A DNA stretch of 64,000 bases, from positions 40,231 to 104,230 of the forward strand of contig JAFRTU010000003.1 in the NCBI GenBank assembly GCA_017439085.1, read 5' to 3'. The notes under the pieces were generated by a model. That model worked only from the letters and a program-made list of their open reading frames with translations, searched no databases and was not told the DNA's origin. The stretch is from Clostridia bacterium (GTDB lineage: Bacteria > Bacillota > Clostridia > Christensenellales > Christensenellaceae). Every line of letters begins with the position of its first letter. The stretch's first letter is position 1. The position numbers were made by a program, and so were the translations under genes. This document shows, piece after piece, positions 16,304-25,810 of this stretch.

Positions 16304-16997
16304 CTTTATTACCATAGAAGAAGGATATCCCATTGTGGGTCCAGAGTCTGGTCGGAAGATCGAATGGAGCGGGCTTTACTGTCCCTCTGCCCTCAAGTAC
16401 TGCCTTAGCTGCCTTTATGACCTCATCTATCAGATCTTTTCTGAGTCCGTATTCATGATGGCACGGATAGATCGCCTTGATCGGAAGATCCATCTTTTTC
16501 AAATCCTCCAGCGTGAAGATGAGGGCTTCCATGGAGCGTCCCTCTCCGAACATGAACATCGGCCCTTTCATGAGGGAGTCTCCGGACAGGAGTATGCCTC
16601 TGTCTTCCTCAAATAGCATTATATGCCCGGGCGTATGTCCCGGAGTAAGAATGATCTTCCATCTCATGTTACCGAGATCGATCACGTCTCCATCAAACAG
16701 AGGGCGTACGAGGCTCTTCATTTCTGGATCGTTGTATCTGTGCATCTCTGCCACGTGCATGAATATCCTGTTGAACAGCCTGTTTGCACCAGTGTGGTCC
16801 CTGTCAGCATGGGTGTTCACCACGAAAATGGGCTTTTGGGTAATGTTCTTTCTGATGTAAGAAGCGACATCGGCATCTCCGAAGCCGGTATCAGCAAGCA
16901 TTGCCTCGTTGTCTCCGATGGCGAGGAACATCCTTACTCCGCCATCCTCTATCAGGTATATGTCCTTATCTATCAGTTCATGCGTCAGTTCTGCCAT
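16296..16997 (-). CDS. MBL-fold metallohydrolase
   Basis: A 233-residue metallo-beta-lactamase-fold enzyme. NTHADRDHTGANR (about residue 61) is the HxHxDH-type motif with the first His retained and the second replaced (H-A-D-R-D-H), LTPGHTPGHI near 113 gives the next His, SGDSL near 135 the bridging Asp, and YPCHHEYG near 174 the last His. Members hydrolyse thioesters or phosphodiesters; the substrate is unknown. ATG 16997 has AAGGAGACAGATT upstream. It is the first gene of the operon MBL, radical SAM, MFS and is divergent from the PrpF-like gene. Confidence 0.85.
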   Translation of the reverse strand: MAELTHELIDKDIYLIEDGGVRMFLAIGDNEAMLADTGFGDADVASYIRKNITQKPIFVVNTHADRDHTGANRLFNRIFMHVAEMHRYNDPEMKSLVRPLFDGDVIDLGNMRWKIILTPGHTPGHIMLFEEDRGILLSGDSLMKGPMFMFGEGRSMEALIFTLEDLKKMDLPIKAIYPCHHEYGLRKDLIDEVIKAAKAVLEGRGTVKPAPFDLPTRLWTHNGISFFYGNKDE

Positions 16998-17134
16998 AAT
17001 CTGTCTCCTTTTTAAGCATTTCAAGGTGATTATACCCGTATATATGTCCGGTGAAAAGATAAGAGCGGGCCGACCCATTGAAGTAGAGCTCTGATATGGT
17101 TTATGATATTGATAACAAAAACGGGAAGGGACTT

Positions 17135-18286
17135 ATGGATATGGAAAAGGGACTTTTCAGACTGCCACTCATGATCATGAGAGGAGGCACCAGCAGAGGA
17201 GAATATATCCTCGAGAAAGACATGCCTGAAGACAGAAACGACTGGGATAAGGTGCTATTAAGGCTAATGGGCAGTCCGGACAAGAAACAGATAGACGGGC
17301 TTGGAGGAGCTCAGTCCGTCACCAGCAAGGTGGCCATTCTGAAAAGATCGGAAAGGGAAGATGCGGATGTGGATTATACCTTTGCCCAGGTCTCCATTGA
17401 CAAGCCCATCGTGAGCTATAAGGGGAACTGCGGAAACATCTCTTCTGGAGTCGGACCATTTGCAATAGAGAAAGGGCTCGTGCCGATAACCGGGGAAATG
17501 ACAAGCGTAAGGATCTATAACACCAATACTGACAAGATAATAGTATCTGACGTGAACACCAGGGGCGGTAAGGTGAACTATGAGGGAGATTACCATATAG
17601 CTGGTGTGCCCGGAACTGCTTCGCCTGTGAGACTGAAATTCAGGGAGCCTGCAGGGACTCTCGGAAGGGGGCTGCTTCCTACGGGCAACGTGAAGGACGT
17701 ACTTGATGTCCCGGGTTTAGGAAAGATCGAGGTCTCAATAGTCGATGCAGCAAATCCCTTGGTATTTGCAAGGGCAAAGGATCTAGGGCTCACATGTCTT
17801 GAATCTCCGGATGATATCAACTCGGATGAAAAGGCTCTTGAGCTTTTGGAGACCGTGAGAGGCCTCGCTGCTGTTAAGATAGGACTCATAGATGACTATA
17901 AGGTGTCTGCTTGGGAGACACCGGGCATACCGAAGATGACATATGTTGCAGAGAGCAGGGATTATACCACTTTTGACGGCAAGGAGATAAAAAAAGAAGA
18001 AGTGGACCTTCTTTCACGCATGATGTCCATGCAGAAGGCACATCAGAGCTATGCGATGACAGGTGCCATGTGTACCGCTGCTGCGGCAGTGATCAAGGGT
18101 AGCATAGTGGAGGAAGTACTGAACACTGAAACCGATCTGAAGAATATAAGAATCGGGCACCCAGGGGGCATACTGGAATGCGGAGTCGATCATGTCGAGA
18201 CGGATGGACTTCCCGAGATAGAAGACACTTTCGGATACAGAACGGCAAACCTTCTGATGGAAGGAACGGCATATATAAGACTTTGA
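17135..18286 (+). CDS. PrpF-family isomerase (methylaconitate / oxalomesaconate tautomerase-like)
   Basis: About 383 residues with the PrpF signatures: LPLMIMRGGTSRGEYI at the N-terminus, the IDGLGGAQSVTSKVAI stretch near residue 60, GNCGNISSGVGPFAIE near residue 100 with its conserved Cys, and a C-terminal GHPGGILECGV. The family consists of cofactor-free double-psi beta-barrel-like isomerases that move double bonds in unsaturated tricarboxylates. No citrate-cycle or propionate genes are adjacent, so the substrate is open. ATG 17135 has GGGAAGGG upstream; ATG 17096 is in frame but lacks a ribosome site. Confidence 0.85.
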   Translation: MDMEKGLFRLPLMIMRGGTSRGEYILEKDMPEDRNDWDKVLLRLMGSPDKKQIDGLGGAQSVTSKVAILKRSEREDADVDYTFAQVSIDKPIVSYKGNCGNISSGVGPFAIEKGLVPITGEMTSVRIYNTNTDKIIVSDVNTRGGKVNYEGDYHIAGVPGTASPVRLKFREPAGTLGRGLLPTGNVKDVLDVPGLGKIEVSIVDAANPLVFARAKDLGLTCLESPDDINSDEKALELLETVRGLAAVKIGLIDDYKVSAWETPGIPKMTYVAESRDYTTFDGKEIKKEEVDLLSRMMSMQKAHQSYAMTGAMCTAAAAVIKGSIVEEVLNTETDLKNIRIGHPGGILECGVDHVETDGLPEIEDTFGYRTANLLMEGTAYIRL

Positions 18287-18300
18287 TCAGACACATACAA

Positions 18301-18326
18301 AAAAGCCCGGCATTTGCCGGGCTTTT
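18301..18326. terminator. Bidirectional terminator
   Basis: AAAAGCCCGGCA (18301-18312) pairs with TGCCGGGCTTTT (18315-18326), a perfect 12-base stem with A and T ends, between convergent prpF-like and CorC-like genes. Confidence 0.85.
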
Positions 18327-18341
18327 GTCATTTCGGGATAA

Positions 18342-19694
18342 TCACTCTTCTGCAGATTCATCTTCTTCTTCGGACCTGTCTATGAGCGAGACCTTCGTCC
18401 ACTCGATGTGGCGGTCCTCGATATCTGTGACTTCTATATGCATGTCATATATATCTATCTCGAAGGTAGTGTTGTCTTCCGGGATGGCACTCAGTCTGTC
18501 TATTATCAGACCGCCAAGAGTATCATAATCCGGGCTCTCGGGGATCTCGGTATTCAGTTCTTCTGCAATCTCGTCAAGAGGTGCGGCACCTGAGATCTTC
18601 CAAAGATTTTCGTCCAGTTTCTCGATCTCTTTTTCCTCCACGGGGTCGAATTCATCATAGATGTTTCCGACTATGCATTCAAGGAGGTCTTCCATTGTTA
18701 CGAGACCACTGGTGCCGCCGTATTCATCCACTACTATTGCTATATGAGTCTTCTTCGTCTGCATCTGGCGGAAAAGGACATCTGTATGGATAGTCTCCGG
18801 AACAAAGAATGGTTCTCTGATGAGTTCTTCGAGATCCTTCTTTTCTGTAGCATTGAGGTTAAGGAGAAAGTCTCTTGTTGCCAGTATTCCTATAACATCA
18901 TCTGCATCTTCTCCGCATACGGGGAATCTTGAAAGACCGGAATCCGTGATGGTCTTCAGGATCTCATCTTCCGTATCGTCCTTCCAGACAACCTTCATGT
19001 CGGTCCTGTGTATCATGACTTCCTCTGCGGTCTGGTTGTTGAATTCGAAGATGTTCTCGATCATCTCTTTCTCTTCCGTCTCGATATTGTCTGTCTCTTC
19101 TGCAATATCCACCATCATACGGATCTCCTCCTCAGAAACTTCCTCAGTCTCCTTATGGGGATCTATGCCCAGTAAACGCAGTACGGCATTAGTGGATTTG
19201 GATAAAAGCCAGGTTATAGGGCGAAGTATCTTCTTTAACACGGTTACCGTTCCAAGGGTAAGCTTAATAACACCATTGGTCTTCTGCATGGCTATACGCT
19301 TTGGTACCAGTTCTCCTAAAACGAGCGTGAAGAATGAAAGGATGAGGGTTATGATCACGACGCTCACGGAATTTATGAAGCTGCGGGAAAAGGCGGTGAC
19401 ACCGACCTTGTTCACGAGCCAGTCGGTGAGCATGCTCGCAAAGTTATCGGCTGCGAATGCGGAACCGAGGAATCCTGCGAGAGTGATCCCCACCTGTATG
19501 GTGGAAAGGAAAGTCGTCGGCTCTTCCACTACCTTGAGGAGCTTCTGGGCTCTTTTGTCCCCCTCCTCGGCGGAATGCCTTACGACGTTTTCATTTACTG
19601 AAAGTATTGCGATCTCTGCTGCTGCAAAGAAAGCGTTGACAAGTATGAGGGCTGCCTGAAGCAGCAACTGTCGCCATATAGGACTACTGTCCAA
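18342..19694 (-). CDS. CNNM/HlyC-CorC family transporter-associated protein
   Basis: A 450-residue protein. Residues 1-190 form the CNNM (DUF21) membrane domain with four helices (VNAFFAAAEIAILSVNE, GITLAGFLGSAFAADNFA, ITLILSFFTLVLGELVPKRIA). Two CBS domains follow at about 215-335 (AEEVMIHRTDMKVVW ... HIAIVVDEYGGTSGLVTMEDLLE), then a CorC/HlyC domain at about 350-435. Such proteins are linked to Mg2+ or Na+ homeostasis in the cell membrane. Translation starts at TTG 19694: GGAGGTGAG is seven bases upstream and no ATG lies nearby in frame. The tail is acidic (DRSEEEDESAEE). Confidence 0.88.
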   Translation of the reverse strand: MDSSPIWRQLLLQAALILVNAFFAAAEIAILSVNENVVRHSAEEGDKRAQKLLKVVEEPTTFLSTIQVGITLAGFLGSAFAADNFASMLTDWLVNKVGVTAFSRSFINSVSVVIITLILSFFTLVLGELVPKRIAMQKTNGVIKLTLGTVTVLKKILRPITWLLSKSTNAVLRLLGIDPHKETEEVSEEEIRMMVDIAEETDNIETEEKEMIENIFEFNNQTAEEVMIHRTDMKVVWKDDTEDEILKTITDSGLSRFPVCGEDADDVIGILATRDFLLNLNATEKKDLEELIREPFFVPETIHTDVLFRQMQTKKTHIAIVVDEYGGTSGLVTMEDLLECIVGNIYDEFDPVEEKEIEKLDENLWKISGAAPLDEIAEELNTEIPESPDYDTLGGLIIDRLSAIPEDNTTFEIDIYDMHIEVTDIEDRHIEWTKVSLIDRSEEEDESAEE

Positions 19695-19875
19695 GAAATA
19701 CTCACCTCCAATGAGTCACATAATGAGCAAATGATATCAAACTTTAAGGTGTTTTGCAAACGATAAAAGGAGGAAAAAAGAGAAAAAAAGAGGAAAACGG
19801 AGAAAAAATGAGAATATACAGTGATATCCATGACTGTTTTTTGACTCTTTTTGGCAGAATTCGGCGAACTGTGGC

Positions 19876-19904
19876 AAAAATAAAAGGCCCGCTTCATGCG
19901 GGCC
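19876..19904 (-). terminator. Rho-independent terminator of the first MtlD-like gene
   Basis: On the minus strand GGCCCGC (19904-19898) pairs with GCGGGCC (19892-19886) around a five-base loop and is followed by TTTTATTTTT. It lies nine bases after the stop codon. The 180 bases from here to the CorC start hold no gene; they include an A/G-rich stretch (19765-19810). Confidence 0.85.
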
Positions 19905-19912
19905 ATAATTTA

Positions 19913-21148
19913 TCAGTAGTTGATGTCAAAGGGATAGAGGTCCGAGAGGTCATAGTACTGTGCGACTATGAGATCCTTCAGGAGCTTCTCGTCTTTATCC
20001 TCGTCCCTGAGTCCGGAGAACTCGGTAACAGCTTTCTCTATGCCGTTTTCTTTTATATAATCCCTGACCTTGATGGTGGTAGGATCGTTCTCGTTGAAGA
20101 AGTGGTATGCATATGCGGCACCTCTTGAAAGGAAGTAAGGGAGTTTTCCATGTTTCACGCATGCAAGAGCAGGTCCTATGAGCCTGTCGCCCTTGGCAAT
20201 TTTTCTCGTCAGGTCTCCGCACACTCTGTCAATCGTATCCTTGTCGACGGAGTTTGCCTTATGGTTCAGGTATCCTGCCTTCTGTCTTTCGATAGGGTCA
20301 TGCTCTTCCATAACTTCGTAGCTCATGCCCCATTCCTCGTGCATGGCAAATACGGATTCTTTTTTTGCAAGGAACAGGTGCTTCATAATGCCGGCATCAT
20401 CCCTGCATTCTCCGATATATGTATATCCCCTGTATTTTCCGATGTATCCGCCGAGACTATGCGACATGTTGGCGACCCAGATCTTATGGATCATCCAAGC
20501 CGGGACGTTGTCCAGAGGTTTCAGACCGACGTTTTCCGGGAATCCGTTCTTTAAGATGTTGTCAACGGTCATGAAAGGGGTGTCGCCGGAATTGCATGAA
20601 AGGGGATCTTCTTTCAGCATCTCTTCGGTCGGGAAAGCTCCATTCCTGTGCACGAGACACTCTGCAAGGGCCACATTCTTATTAAAGAAGTCTTTGCCGT
20701 TGTCAGTCTTCAGATATTTGTTGATTCCCTCACCAAAGAGCCTTGATCCGTAGAGGAAGTTCACTCCGATGAGTATATCCATGGGTTCATCAGGGTCTTC
20801 GACAGCCCTTATCTCGATAGCATCGGCCAGCATGTGGGATATGGAATCGACTGCTCCCGGGAATATATTCGTGGAAATGTAGGAAGCCTCAGAGATCTCC
20901 TTCACGCACATGTCATATTCGGTCTCGGTGCAGAAAGCCTTGTAGCCTTTGATGATCTGCTTCGTATATGTACCGTCAGAGTGATGCTTGAAGTTCGTGT
21001 AATATCCCTGTGTACGCAGAGCGTCTACGAGCTTATCGGAATAATCAAGGAATGTGATGGTGAACCCGCCTTCGGTGAACAGATCGGCGATATATCCGCG
21101 GCCTATCTTGCCGGCACCGATCTGAACGAGGTTCTTCTTGTTTACCAT
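19913..21148 (-). CDS. Mannitol-1-phosphate dehydrogenase-like protein, paralog 1 (isolated copy)
   Basis: A 411-residue member of the polyol-specific long-chain dehydrogenase family. The N-terminal Rossmann motif is QIGAGKIGRGYIADLF, close to E. coli MtlD's GAGNIGRGF. The catalytic motif K-x4-N-x2-H is intact (K222, N227, H230 in KIWVANMSH). A later RKIAKGDRLIGPALACVKHG corresponds to MtlD's RKLSAGDRLIKPLLG region. The usual CENM motif around residue 128 is replaced by GVNFLYG, so the substrate may differ from mannitol-1-phosphate. No PTS gene is near. It is a single-gene unit 20 kb from four further paralogs. Ribosome site AAGGAGGATACC precedes the start. Confidence 0.8.
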   Translation of the reverse strand: MVNKKNLVQIGAGKIGRGYIADLFTEGGFTITFLDYSDKLVDALRTQGYYTNFKHHSDGTYTKQIIKGYKAFCTETEYDMCVKEISEASYISTNIFPGAVDSISHMLADAIEIRAVEDPDEPMDILIGVNFLYGSRLFGEGINKYLKTDNGKDFFNKNVALAECLVHRNGAFPTEEMLKEDPLSCNSGDTPFMTVDNILKNGFPENVGLKPLDNVPAWMIHKIWVANMSHSLGGYIGKYRGYTYIGECRDDAGIMKHLFLAKKESVFAMHEEWGMSYEVMEEHDPIERQKAGYLNHKANSVDKDTIDRVCGDLTRKIAKGDRLIGPALACVKHGKLPYFLSRGAAYAYHFFNENDPTTIKVRDYIKENGIEKAVTEFSGLRDEDKDEKLLKDLIVAQYYDLSDLYPFDINY

Positions 21149-21361
21149 AAATGGTATCCTCCTTCATAATTTTAAATCTCATATGTAATTATAGACCGAA
21201 TGATATGAAAATACACTTATGGAGAGAATGGACATGTGATTTTCTGATATAACAGTTGATGCTAACCGTTTGATATTTTTTGTACATTTGCAGTTATGGA
21301 CAAATAATGGTTGTTATAGTACATTTCAAATATAATAATATTGTTTGGAGGTTTGACAATC

Positions 21362-21738
21362 ATGAAAAGGATTGTTTTCTATTATCTGTTTGCTTGATAG
21401 TTGTGATCTTTGTTGGAATGGCATCAGCAAATACTACATATACAATGAGTGGTATGACTACTGATACTAGTAAAACGACTACAAAATCTATCACACCTGG
21501 GACTCTTGAGAAGAACAAATCTTATGGATTGGTCAAATTCACGCATCCTGGAGCAGAAACGGAAAGTTACAGGGCTCGTTTTGGCGGCGCTTATACTGCT
21601 TGGGGATCGGTTGAAGACAGCCTACATCTTTTTATACAAGATACTTATATATCAGGGACAACAGCCACAGAGGGCTTTTACAGAAATGTAACCAATCATA
21701 TACAGGTCAATTACACCGTGCTGGCCTCATTGAATTAA
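21362..21738 (+). pseudogene. Small secreted protein with signal peptide, one-base deletion in the signal region
   Basis: GGAGG (21348-21352) precedes ATG 21362, which reads MKRIVF and then stops after a few codons. The other frame, open from 21280, supplies FLLSVCLIVVIFVGMASA. Adding one T to the T run near 21375 joins them into a continuous signal peptide (basic MKR, hydrophobic core, A-S-A cleavage site), then a mature part of about 100 residues starting NTTYTMSG, rich in Thr, Ser, Tyr and Gly and lacking Cys. The mature part resembles no family I can name. It directly precedes a permease and ATPase, the layout of secreted-peptide/immunity transporter loci. The lesion may be real or a base-calling error; the protein without correction would lack a signal start. 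Confidence 0.65.
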
Positions 21739-21757
21739 GTTTACAACAAGCAAAATT

Positions 21758-24238
21758 ATGACAGAGATACTTCGGGCTTATAGGGCAATATGGTATAAAA
21801 AAAGGTCATATTTCATCCTGTGTTTAAGCATGTTGATCGGAATAAGTATCGTTATATTGTGTCTGTTTATACTTTCTTCTGCAGAAGCCGACATTTATGG
21901 CTTTTATGCTGACAGATACGGAAAGCAGCATGCTTGTTTTTTTGACCTTGACGAGACGGATGAGGAGCTCCTTAAGGGGACTCCTTATCTTGATATCGGC
22001 TTCTTTGCAAATTATGGTCTTTGCGAAACTGCAGACGGAAAGACTGAGTTTACGCTAGGCTATTACTCGAAGGAAGCAACAGAACTCGGACATATAAGAT
22101 TGGTGGACGGAAGATGGCCTGAAACACAGGAAGAGATAGTACTTTCTGAAAGCCTTGTCCGCTATTCATCGGAAGAGCCGTCCATAGGAGATGTAATATC
22201 AGTTAGTATTCAGGGAAAAGAACTGAAAGTGACCATAACGGGCATCATGGGTTCATTGGATTCATGGGAAACGTCATATGTTGATCCTGTTCAGGCAGGG
22301 TATAATGATTATCCAAATGGAGTCATTTCTTCGAGGGACGATCTGAAATATACTTCCAATTATCTCATATATGACAATGCCACCACTGCAGAAAGGTTTT
22401 TTCTGGACATATCCGCTTTATACAGAACATTGGGACAAAACAGGGATTCATTAATGGCTATAAACCAGAACCTGTACGTTACGGTGTATGAAGGGATTCT
22501 TCATGTATTTACTTCATTCAAGAGAACGATCGTTTTCGTACTTCTGATATCCTTATCTCTCATAATGGTGACAGTCTTGAATTCGACTTTGGACAGTTAC
22601 TCTGAGAGCATACGGAGATACACAAGACTAGGGGCTTCAGATATATTCATCCTGAAAGTCCTGAACAGAGACGTCGGGCTTGCGCTCATCTCGTCCCTTG
22701 CCGGGGCAGTTATACCGTTGTCATTTGTTCTCAGCAAGACTTCCTTATTGCTGTGTATAGTAATACTCACTATCTGCTTTGTTGTATTCAATTTTCTGGC
22801 AGTCTTAAAACTGAAAAGCTCAAAAGTGAAAAGTATCCATACCAAACAAGAAATCCATTTCAGAAGTTCTGTTTCAGATCTTATATATAACATATTCGGG
22901 AAGAGCAATACATTAAGAATGATACCAAACATCATCATCATTGCCATAATAATATCCGGTGTGGTTCTTTATGGTTTTTACAGTGCGGAAATGACCACCA
23001 TATTCGATATGACAGATTATGATTTTTATTTAGTCAATGCGACCGGTGGATACAACTATCTTGATGGGTTCCTGCATCATAACCAAAGAACTATGAGCAT
23101 GAGCCCCAGAGAAGCTGTGGAGCTATACTCTCTTGATGGTATTAAAAAAGTAATGATCGACAACATGAACGATCTGAATATAGTTGCCGATGTCTATCCG
23201 TCACTATACTGGAATCAGTTTATGTTGGTAAGACATCCCAAAGGGAGTTCGGAAGCAGTATTCAAAGTTGAAGGGATGAAAACCGAAGACTATATGACCA
23301 TCTCGGAGTTTACGATAATAATAGTAACGGATGAGCTTGGTCAAACGCTAAAACAGAAGTATCAGGGTTTTCCGTATGAAGAAATGAAAAAGAACAAGTC
23401 CGTATGCATGTACGCACCCCCTGTAAACTATGGAGAAGGGACCGTCCAGGAAGATCTGTTCTGTAAATTAAGAGAGATAACATTTGGAAGAGTTGAAGAG
23501 ACATTAATAGCTGATCCCGGTATTATAAAAGAAGGATATGGCCTGAAGTATTCCGAATATACCTACCCGGTAGAAAAGATATACTTTGAGTCAATTGATG
23601 ATCTTGATCCTATATACTATCCCTCCAATCCTTTGATCTTCATTGCGGAGGAAACAAATACGATTACGGACTTGATAAAAGAGGTTACGGCAGTAGAAGT
23701 CTTCCTTGAAGGAACATTTACAGAGGACGAGTATTCGGGAGTCTATTCTGCCATGATCGACATCTCCAGAACTGCAAAGAATACAGTATTTATCAGTAAG
23801 AAAGATCGCGAAGAGCAGACGGATGCCTTGATGAGATCCGTGAAAAAAGCTCTGAGTATAGTTATGATGTCTTTTGGCTTGTTTGCTTTGGCAGCGATGT
23901 GGATCGTCATATATGCCAACATTATGAATAAAGCCCGGTCTTTTGGCATACTGAGATCCCTGGGATTGGCAAAAAAGGATATGTTTATTAGCTTTATGAA
24001 GGAGACGAGCCTTTATGCTCTTGCAATCGTTCTGCTGTCTGCAATCATGTCTCTAGTTGTATTTGACAGGATCTGGCTGTTGCCAAATCTTTCTGCGCCT
24101 CATTTTTACGGGACAGAAGTCATGGCAATATTGATATATGCAGGAGTGATGCTTCTTGTTCCGGCAATACTGTCTATTGTCATCTCATCTGATTTATATA
24201 AAAAAGGTGTAGCCGAAACGATCAGGTTCAGTGAATGA
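21758..24238 (+). CDS. ABC transporter permease, double FtsX/MacB-type
   Basis: An 826-residue permease. An N-terminal helix (about 16-40), a large extracellular domain (about 40-245), helices at about 254-345 and 395-415, a second extracellular domain (about 420-690), and three helices at the C-terminus (about 695-825) make the two-FtsX-domain plan of MacB/bacitracin-type exporters. The ATPase gene overlaps its end. Such pairs export peptides or give resistance to them, often next to the peptide gene. The start ATG 21758 is 19 bases after the small secreted protein. Its AT-rich codons match that gene rather than the ATPase. Confidence 0.85.
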   Translation: MTEILRAYRAIWYKKRSYFILCLSMLIGISIVILCLFILSSAEADIYGFYADRYGKQHACFFDLDETDEELLKGTPYLDIGFFANYGLCETADGKTEFTLGYYSKEATELGHIRLVDGRWPETQEEIVLSESLVRYSSEEPSIGDVISVSIQGKELKVTITGIMGSLDSWETSYVDPVQAGYNDYPNGVISSRDDLKYTSNYLIYDNATTAERFFLDISALYRTLGQNRDSLMAINQNLYVTVYEGILHVFTSFKRTIVFVLLISLSLIMVTVLNSTLDSYSESIRRYTRLGASDIFILKVLNRDVGLALISSLAGAVIPLSFVLSKTSLLLCIVILTICFVVFNFLAVLKLKSSKVKSIHTKQEIHFRSSVSDLIYNIFGKSNTLRMIPNIIIIAIIISGVVLYGFYSAEMTTIFDMTDYDFYLVNATGGYNYLDGFLHHNQRTMSMSPREAVELYSLDGIKKVMIDNMNDLNIVADVYPSLYWNQFMLVRHPKGSSEAVFKVEGMKTEDYMTISEFTIIIVTDELGQTLKQKYQGFPYEEMKKNKSVCMYAPPVNYGEGTVQEDLFCKLREITFGRVEETLIADPGIIKEGYGLKYSEYTYPVEKIYFESIDDLDPIYYPSNPLIFIAEETNTITDLIKEVTAVEVFLEGTFTEDEYSGVYSAMIDISRTAKNTVFISKKDREEQTDALMRSVKKALSIVMMSFGLFALAAMWIVIYANIMNKARSFGILRSLGLAKKDMFISFMKETSLYALAIVLLSAIMSLVVFDRIWLLPNLSAPHFYGTEVMAILIYAGVMLLVPAILSIVISSDLYKKGVAETIRFSE

Positions 24239-24249
24239 AAGGAAACGAT

Positions 24250-24900
24250 ATGGTGATAATAAGCTGTGAATATATATCAAAGACATTTCCTCAGGGGAAC
24301 GTTCAGGCTGTTAAGGGAGCAAATATCGAATTCGAAAAGGGGATCCACATAATCATGGGAAAGAGCGGAAGCGGAAAGTCCACTCTTCTTCATATGCTCG
24401 GAGGCCTAGAGAAGCCCACCTCCGGTAGGGTCATATATGACGGGCTCGATCTGTATAAGGAGGCCGATATGGAGGATATAAGGAAGTACCATTTCGGATT
24501 CATATTCCAGGCATATAACCTCATACCGGAGATAAACGTGAAGGACAACATAATGATGCCCAATTACATAGCCAAGAGGAAGGATACGAAGAGGTTCAGC
24601 GAGCTGGTAAAGAGGCTGGGGCTTGAGAGGCAGATAAGGCAGATGCCTGAGACTTTGTCGGGAGGAGAACAGCAGAGGTGCGCTATAGCGAGGGCGCTGA
24701 TGAACAGGCCCAAGATCATATTTGCGGACGAGCCTACAGGGAATCTGGACGAAGAGAACAAGGAGAACGTGATGAGACTCCTTGCAGAGACGGTAAGAGA
24801 GAACGATGCGACGCTCATAATGGTGACGCATGAATCCGACCATCTGAAGTATGCCGACCGGAGCTACTATATGAGGGACGGCATCATAGAAAGACGGTAA
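24250..24900 (+). CDS. ABC transporter ATPase of the FtsX-type exporter
   Basis: About 216 residues, the normal length for LolD/MacB-type ATPases. Walker A is GKSGSGKSTLL (about 35-45), the Q loop is FIFQAYNLIP, the signature is LSGGEQQRCAIARAL, Walker B is IIFADEPTGNLD, and the H loop is MVTHESD. It pairs with the preceding permease. I take ATG 24250 because AAAGGA is six bases upstream; ATG 24235 overlaps the permease stop by four bases and is possible. Codon use is more GC-rich and AGG-heavy than the permease, so the two genes may have different histories. Confidence 0.9.
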   Translation: MVIISCEYISKTFPQGNVQAVKGANIEFEKGIHIIMGKSGSGKSTLLHMLGGLEKPTSGRVIYDGLDLYKEADMEDIRKYHFGFIFQAYNLIPEINVKDNIMMPNYIAKRKDTKRFSELVKRLGLERQIRQMPETLSGGEQQRCAIARALMNRPKIIFADEPTGNLDEENKENVMRLLAETVRENDATLIMVTHESDHLKYADRSYYMRDGIIERR

Positions 24901-24916
24901 AAGGAGAAATCCAGAC

Positions 24917-25810
24917 ATGAATTATAAAGAAGCTATTAACAGGAACATTGAGTTTATTGAAGACAATATATCTGATAAAAATCTTATTCCTAAGCTGAGA
25001 AAAGAAGGCTGGTTTAGAACGAACTATATAAGTCGCGGATTCTCAATAACTACGGGTTATTCTATTTCTGAGTATATAAGAAAAAGAAAACTCTATCAGG
25101 CTGCGCAGGAGATTGTTGATGGAAATAAGACAATCCAACAGATAGCTGATACGTATGGCTATGAGTTAAGTTCCTTTTCTAGGGCCTATAAAGATTTTCA
25201 TGGATTCAGTCCATCAGAAACAATGAAAAACATTGATAGAATCAAAGTGTTTAAAAAAGTGAAAATATCGGAATCTATAATAGATTTTGGTTATCTACAG
25301 TGTTGGCTTGAGGAAGATGGCCCGATCGACATCTCTGTCAATATGGCAGAGTTAGATCTTCAAAAACACGTATTCAATATCAGACGGTATCATGAGAGAC
25401 TTCTAAAAGAAGGAGTACTTGGAAATCATTGATACAATATAATCATACATAAAACAAATACAGATGAAACATTTCTCTATGGAGAAGGGGAGGGCGGTCG
25501 TTCAACAGCAGACGGAAAGACACATATCCATTTGGGAAAGACCTTATGGCTGAAGTACAAATGTGAAGGCTTTTATCGTGGAACAGAAAGAACGATTTAT
25601 GACAATATTGCGGAGAAATGGATCCCCGAACATCCCGAGTATTTGATCGATGAAACAGTCAGTTTACAAGTATTGGATGAACATGGAAAGGGAGAAATCT
25701 GGTTTCCGGTACAGGAATATACCAGAGCCAAAAGTTTTTTTGAAATAAAAGGCTTAGTAACTCTTCTTAGACTTGGCGGCATCGGTGAAGGACCGGAAGA
25801 TCAGCTTTGA
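24917..25810 (+). pseudogene. AraC-type regulator with GyrI-like C-terminal domain, interrupted by in-frame TGA
   Basis: Codons 1-171 give an AraC DNA-binding domain: NIEFIEDNISDKN, then the helix-turn-helix pairs around YISRGFSITTGYSISEYIRKR and QQIADTYGYELSSFSRAYKDFHGFSP. A TGA at 25430-25432 ends this frame, but the same frame stays open to 25810 and encodes a GyrI-like effector end (GKTLWLKYKCEGFYRG, YDNIAEKWIPEHPEYLIDE, GEIWFPV). Together they make a typical AraC/GyrI protein of about 290 residues, with about 30 extra residues after the usual end at EIWFPV that run over the convergent gene. The regulator probably served the adjacent ABC exporter. A shortened 171-residue protein may still bind DNA but would have lost its ligand domain. 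Confidence 0.75.

Noticed and set aside
18820..19659. 279-codon frame antisense to the CNNM/CorC gene
   Set aside because: Ser/Thr-rich mirror of the membrane protein; no start signals.
19761..19810. A/G-rich stretch as a repeat or regulatory array
   Set aside because: Imperfect low-complexity sequence between a terminator and the CorC gene; no unit recurs.
25430..25432. Recoding of TGA (Trp or selenocysteine) in the AraC gene
   Set aside because: Many genes here end in TGA, and no SECIS-like hairpin stands after it; a nonsense mutation is simpler.
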